In this document: positions 1-8,721 of the stretch, one piece after another | Layout of the letters: every line of letters begins with the position of its first letter | Numbering within the stretch: position 1 is the stretch's first letter | NCBI GenBank assembly: GCA_012033015.1 | Contig: JAAUPS010000002.1 | Location: 1 to 64,000 of the forward strand | DNA from: Phormidesmis sp. RL_2_1 | Lineage (GTDB): Bacteria; Cyanobacteriota; Cyanobacteriia; Phormidesmidales; Phormidesmidaceae | DNA: 64,000 nt | Reading direction: 5' to 3' | Notes under the pieces: model-generated | What the model was told of the DNA's origin: nothing | Database searches by the model: none | What the model saw: only the letters and a program-made list of their open reading frames with translations | Program-made: the position numbers and the translations under genes

Positions 1-2
1 TC

Positions 3-37
3 GATAGGTTTGGTTCACAAAACTAGCCTATCTTTTT
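3..37 (+). terminator. Possible intrinsic terminator of a gene left of the window
   Basis: GATAGG pairs with CCTATC around an imperfect 20-nt interior and is followed by six T residues. It would end a rightward gene lying outside the window. The inner stem is weak, so the call is tentative. Confidence 0.4.
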
Positions 38-420
38 TGCCTACACACTGCTCATCCCTCCTATTCAAAGGATTTCGGGCATTGTGTCACCCCGTCAGGG
101 ATTTCATATGATTACTCCGGCAACCACCATATAGGCGTCACTTTCAATAAAATGCCTATGGTATAGGTCTTAGGCTTATTCTGTCGGATCTATTTCATTG
201 CCGGTTCATTGCCGGAGTAATAGCTAATTAATCATACTCATACTGCGCCTAACAAAGGCGTTGTTAGCAGCCTGTGAGTACTGCATTAACTTGGAGGCTG
301 GGTTCAAAAAAGGCCGATTTAGGGTAACATCGCAGCACAAAGCGAACCGTCATCTAGGCGGCCAGTTTGAGACGAGCTGATCGCACCAAACTGTCACCCT
401 GTTTTTAAACCATTCCATAA
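38..420. other. Intergenic stretch without recognised gene
   Basis: No convincing reading frame, tRNA or rRNA was seen. The only structure is a small perfect hairpin near 247-265 (CTAACAA / TTGTTAG). The stretch lies downstream of the leftward small gene at 537-773. Confidence 0.5.
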
Positions 421-451
421 AAAATGCCTAGAGCTTTTCTCTAGGCATTTT
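421..451 (-). terminator. Intrinsic terminator downstream of the 537-773 gene
   Basis: A perfect 13-bp stem (AAAATGCCTAGAG and its complement) encloses a 5-nt loop. On the minus strand the stem runs into six T residues. It lies 86 nt past the stop of the leftward gene ending at 537. Confidence 0.85.
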
Positions 452-536
452 CACAGCAGCGCGCTTTTACAGCAGTTTATGGCATATCAAATCGTACGCA
501 TAATACATGGTACGTGATCGTATCCCTTAAATGCTG

Positions 537-773
537 TTACTGTTGGTCTCTTAAGTCACCTGGCTCTTCAATGTACATTTCGGGCTCAATCGCATAGTTA
601 TTGGCTAGTCCCTCGTTACTCACCGTTTGACCAGCAGTGGTATCTATACTGTCTGATTTTGGCTCTTCTGTTTGCTTGTAGTTGTCGCCTTCGCGTTCCA
701 TGCGGGCCGCTGTTTCTGCAGGAATAATACCACGATCAAAGCTATCAGTCTTAATGCTGTGCTCACTTTCCAT
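537..773 (-). CDS. Small acidic protein with Psb34-like motif
   Basis: This encodes a 78-residue hydrophilic, acidic protein with no membrane segment. The C-terminal third carries the motif GLANNYAIEPEMY, which resembles the N-terminal GRLNNYATEPPVY of the Psb34-type protein encoded at 18190-18360 and the start of some high-light-inducible proteins. An AAGGAG-type ribosome site lies about 11 nt before the ATG, and a strong terminator follows. Function is unknown. A soluble protein that shares a photosystem II assembly or docking motif is an inference from that one match; the rest of the protein is unrecognised. Confidence 0.65.
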   Translation of the reverse strand: MESEHSIKTDSFDRGIIPAETAARMEREGDNYKQTEEPKSDSIDTTAGQTVSNEGLANNYAIEPEMYIEEPGDLRDQQ

Positions 774-821
774 AAACTGAAAGTCTCCTTGATAAAGTTG
801 TTTTGCGTAGCTACTTTATTG

Positions 822-860
822 CTATGTTTGTAGCTGTGTTTATGAAGCTACAAACATAGC
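822..860. promoter_or_regulatory. Perfect 15-bp inverted repeat upstream of 537-773 gene
   Basis: The arms at 822-836 and 846-860 are perfectly complementary with a 9-nt spacer. The repeat sits about 50-90 nt upstream of the small leftward gene, where an operator or a 5' leader hairpin would be expected. There is no T-run, so a terminator is unlikely. Confidence 0.5.
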
Positions 861-954
861 TTTATTCACCATGACCTATGATGCATCTATCAAAAGCAAC
901 AGAAAACAGAATCTGTTAAATCTGTCAAAGATATCCTATGGAAGGCATCAATAA

Positions 955-995
955 CAAAAAATATCAAGCTCTAGACGTTGCTGCCAGAGCTTGAT
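955..995 (-). terminator. Intrinsic terminator of the CsbD-like gene
   Basis: The 10-bp stem ATCAAGCTCT / AGAGCTTGAT (963-972 and 986-995) is followed on the minus strand by ATTTTTTG. It lies directly downstream of the CsbD-like gene. Confidence 0.8.
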
Positions 996-1018
996 CTTGG
1001 CATCACTTATTGAGCTGT

Positions 1019-1201
1019 CTAGTTGGTAGCATCTTTGATGCCATCTTTGACATCTTCTGTAGTCTGAGTGGCAGAAGCTTCTACTTGCTTGGCCTTGCCT
1101 TTTGCTTGGGCCTCCTTGTTGTCGGTTGCCTTGCCAATAGCTTCTTGAGCTTTGCCTTCAAGATCTTTGGCAGTTGCTTTTGCTCTATCTTCAATACTCA
1201 T
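1019..1201 (-). CDS. CsbD family stress protein
   Basis: This encodes a 60-residue protein that is highly charged, rich in Ala, Lys, Glu and Asp, and starts MSIEDRAKA. It has the repeated GKAQEAIGKAT / AKGKAKQVEA pattern of the CsbD family, small stress-induced soluble proteins of unknown mechanism. The reading frame could open further upstream (to 1327). I chose 1201 because GGAGAC lies about 9 nt before this ATG and the family begins here. It is followed by its own terminator. It belongs with the exported CsbD-like protein at 19226-19681. Confidence 0.85.
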   Translation of the reverse strand: MSIEDRAKATAKDLEGKAQEAIGKATDNKEAQAKGKAKQVEASATQTTEDVKDGIKDATN

Positions 1202-1371
1202 GTTGAGATGTCTCCGAGTTAAGTGTGTTTGACCCTTATAAAGTATCTCTTTAGCTTGGGCAAAAGTCTCTACCTTAGGGCAGTCTTGAGCTTTCCATAA
1301 GATAGAGTTGAGCGTAATGATCATCATAAGGCCACAAAATAAATTTTCATTTGCTCTAGCGACGCTGTAAC

Positions 1372-1417
1372 CTATCTTTTAGGTTGTCTTTTGAGTACAA
1401 GATAACCTAAAAGATAG
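1372..1417. promoter_or_regulatory. 19-bp inverted repeat upstream of CsbD-like gene
   Basis: The arms at 1372-1390 and 1399-1417 match with one mismatch around an 8-nt spacer. No T-run follows on either strand. The repeat lies between the leftward CsbD-like gene and the rightward DUF389 gene, so an operator or regulatory hairpin is possible. Confidence 0.45.
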
Positions 1418-1611
1418 ATAGAAAATATACGTTGAGAATGAGAAAACATAGAAGCAACAATAGCTCTTATGGTAAGTTTTGTAGGCTTAAGGGCTTTATA
1501 CACTAAATTTTCAGAAAAAGTAATTCAGAAAAAGTAATTCAGCAGGGTCATTGTGCAAGGGGTTACACGTCAAAGGTTATACAAAAAAGTTATGCAGAGG
1601 GCTGAAAAACT

Positions 1612-2880
1612 ATGCCTATTCCTCCTAGCTCGCAGTCATCGTCGCCAGACTCTTCTGTAGAACAAAGCTCCATGGCGTCGCAGTTCGTGGCCGAACAGGG
1701 ACGGCAAAAACCAGCTCCGACTCAGAAATCTGTTGCCAAGCCAGCTATCAAAACGGGTAACGAAAGACCTGTACCCCGACGCCTTCCGCTTTTGGCGCTG
1801 CTGCGCTATTACTCGCCGCCACATATTCATCGACCTGTTATCAAAGCTGTTCGAATAGTGAGCAGGTTGTGGGGCATCAATGGGGCTGAATGGCACTGGA
1901 TGGCTGATAAGCCAATGCCGTTAAAAATTTTAAACCGTAGTCTATGGCGGGGTGCGGAACCTTCTTTTAATTACTATATGATGCTGTTTCTTTCTGGTGT
2001 CATTTCGGCATTAGGATTGCTGGCAGGCAGCACAGCGGCCATCATTGGAGCGATGATTGTTGCACCTATGATGGGGCCGATTACCGCTATGGCTTTTGCC
2101 ATTACCATGGGGAATCGCAGGCTGCTGAAGCGCTCTGGGCTTGCTGTGGTGACAGGCGCATTGCTAACGGTAGGAACCGCTTATTTTATCTGTACGCTGA
2201 TTGGGCTGAGTACACTGAATGCCGAAATTTTAGAGCGCACAAGGCCCACCTTGATTGACTTGGCGATTGGTTTGGCGGCGGGGGCGGCGGGTTCTTTTGC
2301 GAAGACTCGGCGTGATATTGCAGATGCTTTACCGGGCGTTGCGATCGCAGTAGCGCTGGTGCCACCCCTAAGCGTGATTGGCATTGGCTTAGCGGTTAAA
2401 TCTCCATCAGTGATAACCGGCTCGACGCTGCTGTTTTTGACCAACTTAGCCGGTATCATCTTGACCGGTGGGCTGGTATTTATCTGGCAAGACTACGGAT
2501 CGATCACGAGGGCCAAACAAGGCTTGCTGGCTTCTACTGTGATTTTGGCTCTTTTGGGCATCCCCCTTGGACTCTCGATGCGGGATCTGATCATTGAAGA
2601 GCGATCGCGCTCTCTTGTTGGTGATCTCATTCGCCGCCAAACCGAAACATTTAAAGATACCAACATTCGCAAGCTCAAGGTAGATACCGATGGGCAGACC
2701 CTACGCGTAAACTTAGAAGTTGCCGCACCGATGGGTTCTATCTCCCAAAATCAGATAGGACTTGTCCATCAGTTCTTAGAACAAGAGTTAGAGCGCCCCA
2801 TTAACCTTTCGGTTGATATTTTTCCTTTAGAGACATTTTGGGTCGATCCAACGGTGGATGCTTTAGAGCCTAGGCAGTGA
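1612..2880 (+). CDS. DUF389 / TIGR00341 family membrane protein
   Basis: This 422-residue protein has a polar, Ser/Pro/Gln-rich N-terminal tail (about 1-60). A membrane domain follows with about five or six hydrophobic segments (roughly 125-330), including GSTAAIIGAMIVAPMMGPIT and ALPGVAIAVALVPPLSVIG. A polar C-terminal domain of about 90 residues closes it. The conserved APMMGP and VPPL stretches are typical of DUF389 proteins. Their transport or signalling function is not established. AGAGGG precedes the ATG. The 3' end overlaps the convergent kinase gene by 18 bp. Confidence 0.85.
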   Translation: MPIPPSSQSSSPDSSVEQSSMASQFVAEQGRQKPAPTQKSVAKPAIKTGNERPVPRRLPLLALLRYYSPPHIHRPVIKAVRIVSRLWGINGAEWHWMADKPMPLKILNRSLWRGAEPSFNYYMMLFLSGVISALGLLAGSTAAIIGAMIVAPMMGPITAMAFAITMGNRRLLKRSGLAVVTGALLTVGTAYFICTLIGLSTLNAEILERTRPTLIDLAIGLAAGAAGSFAKTRRDIADALPGVAIAVALVPPLSVIGIGLAVKSPSVITGSTLLFLTNLAGIILTGGLVFIWQDYGSITRAKQGLLASTVILALLGIPLGLSMRDLIIEERSRSLVGDLIRRQTETFKDTNIRKLKVDTDGQTLRVNLEVAAPMGSISQNQIGLVHQFLEQELERPINLSVDIFPLETFWVDPTVDALEPRQ

Positions 2881-3977
2881 CAGGGTAAATGTGCTGCCTT
2901 GACCGAGCGCCGAGTCTAGCGTTAGGCAACCTTGATGCATTTCGGCAATTCGTTTGGCAAGGTGTAGGCCCAAGCCACTGCCAGCACGCATGTGCTCACC
3001 TTGATAAAACCACTCAAAAATTTGAGCTTGCGCCTCTTCGGCAATGCCTATGCCCGTATCTATGACCGAGACTTCAATGGCATCAGGCAATGGAGAAAGC
3101 CGCACGACAACGCTGCCTTTATCTGTAAACTTAATCGCATTTGCCAAGAGATTGGTGAGCAACCGTCGCAGTTCGATGGTATCTCCCTGTGTTTGATACG
3201 GGTCTTGACCAGTGTTTTCACAGTTTTTGGTCTCGGCATTAGCCGGTTGAGCATCTACTCAAGGAGCAGTTGTTTTTCATCGGCTAAGGGTTTTAGCTCT
3301 TGCACAATTTCTGTAGCCAGGGCGTGCATATTCACAGGCGATCGCACCAGTTTTTTTTGGCCTGCCTCATGGCGATACACTTGTAGCAGCGTATTCGTCA
3401 TTTGCAGCAAGTTTTGGTTGTTGGCAACGATATTTTTGAGCACGTCGCCGATTTCCTTTGGAGGCTCACCAAACGCCCCTTGGTGCACCAGAGTCAAAAT
3501 TCTGTTTGCTGCGACCAAAGGTGTGCGTAGATCATGGGTCAAGCGAGCTACAAAGTCATCTCGCTGACGAATCATTTCTGTTTGTTCGTCCATACTGCGC
3601 TTGAGCCGAATCAGCGATCTGACTCTAGCCAATAGCTCGTTAAGATCAAATGGCTTACGGATAAAATCGTCAGCACCTGAATCTAGCCCTTCGGTCAAAC
3701 TCATGTCATCGTAAGCCGTTACCAGCAGAATGGGAACGTAGGGTAACGCTTTATTCTGGCGAATTCGTCGAGTCACCTCATAGCCATCTAATTCAGGCAT
3801 CATGACATCTAGCAAAATCAGATCAGGCGGTTGTGAGGCAACGGCGTCCAATGCGCTCTGGCCGTCATTAACGCAGCTCAGCTTATAGTTATCCTCATCT
3901 GCAAAAATAGACTCTAGAACAAATAGATTATCTGGAACATCATCAACAGCTAAGATCGTCGCAATTTTAGGTGTCAC
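2863..3977 (-). CDS. REC-HisKA-HATPase hybrid kinase (frameshifted)
   Basis: This is a response-regulator receiver followed by a histidine kinase core. Residues about 6-120 form the receiver (ILAVDDVPDN, phosphoacceptor in LILLDVMMP). The H-box is ARLTHDLRTPL, and the ATPase domain has TNLLANAIKF, DTGIGI and GSGLGLHL. The gene starts with GTG at 3977. One base is missing near 3257: the upstream frame stops at TAG (3255-3257) while the continuation VDAQPANAE and the whole ATPase domain lie in the shifted frame. Restoring one G (minus strand) gives a complete kinase of about 371 residues. No membrane segment is visible, so it is likely cytoplasmic. It neighbours another kinase at 4241-5518. Confidence 0.8.
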
Positions 3978-4240
3978 GGTTTACGGTTTTTTAAAAAGGG
4001 CTAAAGAAAAAATCTCGCTAAAAAATGGCGAGCAGAGAAAAATCCATCGCAAAGTTCTACTGAATCCCTAGAAGCAAAGCATAGAATCTCTCAAAGCAAC
4101 TCTACCATTGATCCCGCCTGTCTTACTATGGCCAAAGATAGAAAAACCTTTGAGTTCTTAAGATGTGTTGCATAAATTTGCATAAAATATAGAATGCGAG
4201 TTGTGCGACGATGGCCGGATGAGATAGTCCAGTGAACGCG

Positions 4241-5518
4241 CTAGACTTCTCCAGGCATGACTGCCCTGGGTAATACGATCCTAAAAGTTGTCCCATGGCC
4301 CAGATCACTGCTAACCGAAATAGTGCCATGCATCATTTCAACCAGCGAATAAGTAATGGCTAGCCCTAGCCCCGTACCGCCATACAAACGTGTCGTTTTT
4401 TGGTCAGCCTGATAAAACGGCTCAAAAATATGTTTTTGATCTTCACGACTGATGCCGCAGCCGGTATCCGATACCATCAGTAAAATGCTATCTGCAACAT
4501 GATTGTCAGTTGCAAGCGCTTGAGCTGAAGAATGGAGAGCCAGAGGCAGCGCTGTGAGCCGAATGCTAATCGTCCCGACCTGGGTGAATTTGATCGCATT
4601 TGAAAGCAAATTGACGAGTATTTGCCTGATGCGAGCTTGGTCGTTGATGACGATACAATCTTTTAGATCGTCGTCAATCGTTATGGGCAAAGACTTTTGG
4701 GATGCTAGCGACGCTAACTCTAAAACGGTTTGGCGAACCAGTTGAGAAATATCAAACCTTGAAGGCTTGATCGAGAGGCGACCGGCTTCCATTTTAGAAA
4801 AGATCAGCACATCATCAATGATCTCCAGCAGGTTTTTGCCGTTGGCAAGCACTCGGTTGAGCATGTTTGCCTGCTGTTGAGTGATAGGATCTTTCGATTT
4901 GCTGAGCAAAATTTGAGAGAAGCCAATGATGGCATTCAGCGGCGTCCGCAGCTCGTGAGACATGGTGGCCAAAAATTCTGACTTGAGCCGAGAGACTTCC
5001 TGCAGTTGTAGGTTTTGCTGGTAGATGTAGAGACGCTGCTGTTCTAGCTCTTTGTTTTGCCTTTTTAAAAGACGATTTTTGTCTCTGAGGTTACGGTTAA
5101 TTGCGTCGATAGTGATCTCTGCTCGGTGTACTTTTAGGGCGCTACGAACCAAGCGCGCGATCGCTTCAGCAGATAGCTTGTGCTTAGGCAAATAATCTGA
5201 AGCACCAGCCTTCATAAGATCGACTGCTGTTTGCTCATCGCCTTGTCCGGTTAGCGCAATCAGCGGCACCCTAATGCCTCGACTGCGAATATGACGCGTC
5301 AGCTCTAACCCGTTTTTCCCAGGCAGGTTGTAGTCTAAAAAAATACAGTCGTAGTTGACATGCGCTAATGCCTCTAGAGCTGAATCACAGTCACTCACCT
5401 CTGCACAGGACACCTGAAAATCGGTCGCCTTCAATGCTCGTCGAAGCGCCATACGATCAACTTCATCATCATCAACGATGAGTATGTTTAAGGTTTCCTC
5501 TGGATTATGAGCAGACAT
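4241..5518 (-). CDS. REC-histidine kinase (cytoplasmic hybrid)
   Basis: This 425-residue protein starts with a receiver (about 10-130: LIVDDDEVDRMALRRAL, phosphoacceptor in FLDYNLPGKNG). A coiled-coil linker (about 150-185) leads to a HisKA domain with ATMSHELRTPLNAI and an ATPase domain with VNLLSNAIKF, VSDTGCGIS and GGTGLGLAI. All catalytic boxes are intact. The frame extends to a GTG at 5560. I prefer the ATG at 5518 because the receiver begins soon after it. No transmembrane segment or sensor domain is visible, so input probably comes through phosphorylation of the receiver. Confidence 0.85.
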   Translation of the reverse strand: MSAHNPEETLNILIVDDDEVDRMALRRALKATDFQVSCAEVSDCDSALEALAHVNYDCIFLDYNLPGKNGLELTRHIRSRGIRVPLIALTGQGDEQTAVDLMKAGASDYLPKHKLSAEAIARLVRSALKVHRAEITIDAINRNLRDKNRLLKRQNKELEQQRLYIYQQNLQLQEVSRLKSEFLATMSHELRTPLNAIIGFSQILLSKSKDPITQQQANMLNRVLANGKNLLEIIDDVLIFSKMEAGRLSIKPSRFDISQLVRQTVLELASLASQKSLPITIDDDLKDCIVINDQARIRQILVNLLSNAIKFTQVGTISIRLTALPLALHSSAQALATDNHVADSILLMVSDTGCGISREDQKHIFEPFYQADQKTTRLYGGTGLGLAITYSLVEMMHGTISVSSDLGHGTTFRIVLPRAVMPGEV

Positions 5519-5773
5519 TTTGTTGTGTTTGAACCAGCAAGGGAGCAGCGAAGTAGTCACGTACTATGAATTACCAACTTAAGCTGAGTCCCCGATTAGA
5601 GGGGGTCTGTCCTTGTGATAAGTTGTCATAACTTGTCACAAGATGGGTAATCGGTACTGCGCAGCTATTCAGTGGTTTAGGGCAAACACTAAGCGGGTTA
5701 TTTACAAGTTATTTACCAGGCATTTATTTATAAGGCATTCATTTACAAGACATTTAATAGACAGGATAGACAT

Positions 5774-6316
5774 TTACGGTATTTCGCAGAGCGTCCAATA
5801 ACGGTCTAGGGCTGCAACGACTTCGGCAAACTTGGCGAATGTCACTGGTTTTACGATGTAGCCTGCTACGTTAAGTTTGTAAGCTTCGATGCGATCGCAT
5901 TCTTGATCTGACGTAGTGAGAACAATAACAGTTGTCGCCCGCAATTTATCATCTGCTCTCAATGCCTTCAAAAACTCAATCCCTCCCATTTTAGGCATAT
6001 TGATATCCGACAAGACCAATCGCCGGTGCTGAGGCATTTTGATATGCGCTGACTGACCTCGCAGTATCTCTAAAGCCTCTATGCCATTACTGGCAACGTA
6101 CAACGGGTTAGTAATATTTGCCTTCTTAAAGGAGCGTCGAACGTTCATCACGTCCACTTTGTCGTCTTCAACTAGCAATATATTGGTCTGAACGATTTTT
6201 TCAGGCTTTACTTTTTTAGAAGCTGCCTTTTTAGAATCTGTCTTTTTATGGTCTGTCTTTTGAGAAGTATTTTCAGGAGTGACTGCTTGTGCAGTATCAG
6301 ACGCGGTGGTCGTCAT
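5774..6316 (-). CDS. Rcp1-like response regulator with Lys-rich N-terminus
   Basis: This 180-residue single-receiver protein has an unusual Lys/Thr/Ser-rich leader (about 1-40, repeated KKTDSKK-type runs). The receiver follows: ILLVEDDKVDVMNVRRSFKK, phosphoacceptor in LSDINMPKMGG, conserved T and K in VIVLTTSD and IVKPV. The VMNVRRSFKKA pattern matches the Rcp1 group of cyanobacterial regulators that pair with phytochrome-type kinases. The PAS kinase just upstream (6606-8297) is the obvious partner by position and by its DLKAPLR-type H-box. There is no output domain. Confidence 0.85.
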   Translation of the reverse strand: MTTTASDTAQAVTPENTSQKTDHKKTDSKKAASKKVKPEKIVQTNILLVEDDKVDVMNVRRSFKKANITNPLYVASNGIEALEILRGQSAHIKMPQHRRLVLSDINMPKMGGIEFLKALRADDKLRATTVIVLTTSDQECDRIEAYKLNVAGYIVKPVTFAKFAEVVAALDRYWTLCEIP

Positions 6317-6497
6317 CTTTTACGTTTATCGACTACTGCATATACTATCATTCAGACAAGTCCGATTCGCTATGAGCACAGCGGCACACATCACACTCTG
6401 CCTTTGGACATAGTTTTGAGATGATCGAGATCGAGTAGATGATCTAAACAAAGTGCTTAGCCCGTACACCCATCCCATATTATCCATCGAGCATACC

Positions 6498-6557
6498 TCA
6501 TAGGTTAGATCTTCATAGGTGAGATCCTCATAGGCTGGATTCTCATAGGCCAGATGA
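6498..6557. repeat. Short tandem repeat, 4 x 15 bp
   Basis: Four imperfect copies of a 15-bp unit beginning TCATAGG lie just downstream of the PAS kinase stop codon. Confidence 0.85.
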
Positions 6558-6605
6558 ATGGGTTTAACAGAGCCAAAATCACAGTTATAAAATGGCTATA
6601 CATGG

Positions 6606-8297
6606 CTACACATTAGGCTCCTGCTGCCGGGGAGATTTGGGCCAAGTGACTCGAAACACTGCACCTTGCCCCACATCAGAACATAGGGAAACTTGACCAC
6701 CTTCTGCAGCGACGATTTTTTTGACGAGCGATAGGCCAATACCTGTACTTTCTAAGTCGTCGCGCGATCGCAAGGTTTGAAAAATGGCAAACACCTTCTC
6801 GTGATAAGCCGGATCGATGCCGGGGCCATCGTCTGCGATCGCAAACTCGTAAAAATCACCTGCATCTTTGGCTGACACCCGTACCGTCCCATCAGCGCGA
6901 TCATGGTGCTTTATGGCATTGCCAATCAAATTTGAAAACACTTGGATGAGGGGCACCTTTTTAGCCTCTAGCACCGGCATAGGTGCTTCAATTTCAACCG
7001 TAAACTCGTTTAAAGGTGAGAGCGAATCAACAATATCATTTAGGATCTCAGCAACATCAACCCGCTCATGACTTTGGTGAGTGCGGCCAATGCGAGAATA
7101 CTCCAGCAGACCATCAATCAAGCCTTCCATGCGGTGTACTCGGCTTTTTAAAAGTCCGAACTGTTCCTTATTTTCATCGGGCATATCATGACCAATATCT
7201 TCTTCGATCCAAGTGGCCAAGTTGGCGATCGCCCGCAGTGGTGCTTTTAAATCATGGGAAGTCACATAGGCAAACTGATCAAGCTCCTGATTACGCTGAC
7301 GAAGCGTCTGCATTGTGCCTTTGAGTAAGTTATTGACCGTTAGCAAATTGTCTTTTTGCCGCTGAAGTTCTAGCGTTGCTGTCTGCCGAGCCGTTGTATC
7401 TTGCACGGTCGCAATCAGATACATCACCCTATCTTCGGTATCCCGCACCGCCGAGACAGTGACCTCAGCCCATATCACCTCTCCTTGACGCGTGACATAG
7501 CGCTTTTCAAACGCTTGTTGCGAGCGATCGCCGCTGCTTGACGCACTGCTGATTAACCGATGAATAGCGGCCTGACTCGTCGCCCTATCATCGCCATGAG
7601 TTAAGTCTAAAAAATTAGTTTGCAGTAGCTCATCCATGCTGTAACAAAAGATATCGCAGAGCCGTTGATTCACCTGCAGCCAACGACCATCGGGTAAAAG
7701 TCGGGCGATACCTACTCCAGCCTGCTGAAAAATCACCAGCAGTTGCGCCTCCTGCTCCCGATGAGCCGCTTCTATACGCTTGCGCTGAGTGATATTTTCA
7801 AAAGCCACACCAACACAGTTGCCCGTCAGCGGAAAAGCCTTTACTGCAAACACGCTTTTGTCAACCCGCTGATCTTCATAGTGCACCTCACCGAGATCTA
7901 CAGGCTCTCCTGTGCGTCGCACCTGGGCATACAGCCTGGGCATTTCTGTATTCACTAAATCAGGAAAAGACTCCGACAAGGTTTTGCCTAAAATGCTTTC
8001 TATCGGTACACCCGTCATTTCGGTAGCCGCTGGATTGGTAGCGATGATTTTCCAGCTCTCTACATCATCGATGTCCTCTATCTGCCAAATGTACAGGCCC
8101 ACCTGCATGTTGCGCACAACCTCAGCATAGAGCTGTGCCTCAGCTATAGCTGTTTTGGCGAGGCTGTGGGCTTCTTGCTCAGCAAGCAATAGTTCTGCAT
8201 AGGGCGTTGGATTCTTCGCCAGTTCAGTTTCGTGAGTTATCTGACTGGGAATCTGACCGGCAGTGTCATGAGCTGGTTCCTTCCTGTTCTCAATCAT
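6606..8297 (-). CDS. PAS-PAS histidine kinase of the phytochrome-kinase type
   Basis: This 563-residue protein has two PAS/PAC sensor domains. The first (about 60-175) contains PAATEMTGVPIESILGKTL; the second (about 190-310) contains GRWLQVNQRLCDIFCYS and a YVTRQGEVIW PAC motif. A coiled coil precedes the H-box AYVTSHDLKAPLRAIANLA. The ATPase domain has FSNLIGNAIKHH, IADDGPGID and STGIGLSLVKK. This H-box and ATPase style is that of cyanobacterial phytochrome-like kinases, but no GAF or PHY domain is present. I chose the ATG at 8297; a TTG precedes it directly. It is likely co-transcribed with the Rcp1-like regulator downstream. Confidence 0.87.
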   Translation of the reverse strand: MIENRKEPAHDTAGQIPSQITHETELAKNPTPYAELLLAEQEAHSLAKTAIAEAQLYAEVVRNMQVGLYIWQIEDIDDVESWKIIATNPAATEMTGVPIESILGKTLSESFPDLVNTEMPRLYAQVRRTGEPVDLGEVHYEDQRVDKSVFAVKAFPLTGNCVGVAFENITQRKRIEAAHREQEAQLLVIFQQAGVGIARLLPDGRWLQVNQRLCDIFCYSMDELLQTNFLDLTHGDDRATSQAAIHRLISSASSSGDRSQQAFEKRYVTRQGEVIWAEVTVSAVRDTEDRVMYLIATVQDTTARQTATLELQRQKDNLLTVNNLLKGTMQTLRQRNQELDQFAYVTSHDLKAPLRAIANLATWIEEDIGHDMPDENKEQFGLLKSRVHRMEGLIDGLLEYSRIGRTHQSHERVDVAEILNDIVDSLSPLNEFTVEIEAPMPVLEAKKVPLIQVFSNLIGNAIKHHDRADGTVRVSAKDAGDFYEFAIADDGPGIDPAYHEKVFAIFQTLRSRDDLESTGIGLSLVKKIVAAEGGQVSLCSDVGQGAVFRVTWPKSPRQQEPNV

Positions 8298-8721
8298 CAA
8301 TAGCTCTGAGGGTAAAACAGCACTTCGTAAGGCAGAATTTAATTAAGGAGCATTCACTAAGGAGCATTCACCAATGAATATCTTCAGCAGCGATAGCTTT
8401 TAGAACAATGTCTTTTGGAATGTATTTCGGTAGGCTTGTTGCTTAGTCTAACAATACTAATAGAAACCATAAAATTTTCATTGATTCCTCTATCTTTGGA
8501 ACTCTTTCCGAAGATAGAGTTATGCCCATATGCCTTGGCAGCTTTGTCATCCGCTGGACAGATGTGTAGGGTATTATTGGTGCTCCATTGTATTGAAGCA
8601 AGTAGTTAAGGCAATGCTAGACATTCCAACCCAATACTGACAAACCAGATACTGACAAATCAGCTACTGACAAATCAGCTACTGACAAATCAGCTAATTG
8701 GCATAGCCAAGCAGCCTAAGC
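8298..8721. other. Divergent intergenic region between kinase and LuxR-type regulator
   Basis: No gene was recognised. It holds the promoters of the leftward PAS kinase and the rightward response regulator, and a 4 x 15-bp tandem array at 8635-8694. Confidence 0.5.
8635..8694. repeat. Short tandem repeat, 4 x 15 bp
   Basis: Four near-identical units reading TACTGACAAATCAGC (the first is variant) end 27 bp before the ATG of the response regulator at 8722. The array therefore lies in its leader or promoter. Confidence 0.9.

Noticed and set aside
1202-1327. Longer form of the CsbD-like protein starting at 1327
   Set aside because: The extra 42 residues are unlike the family, and a good ribosome site precedes the ATG at 1201.
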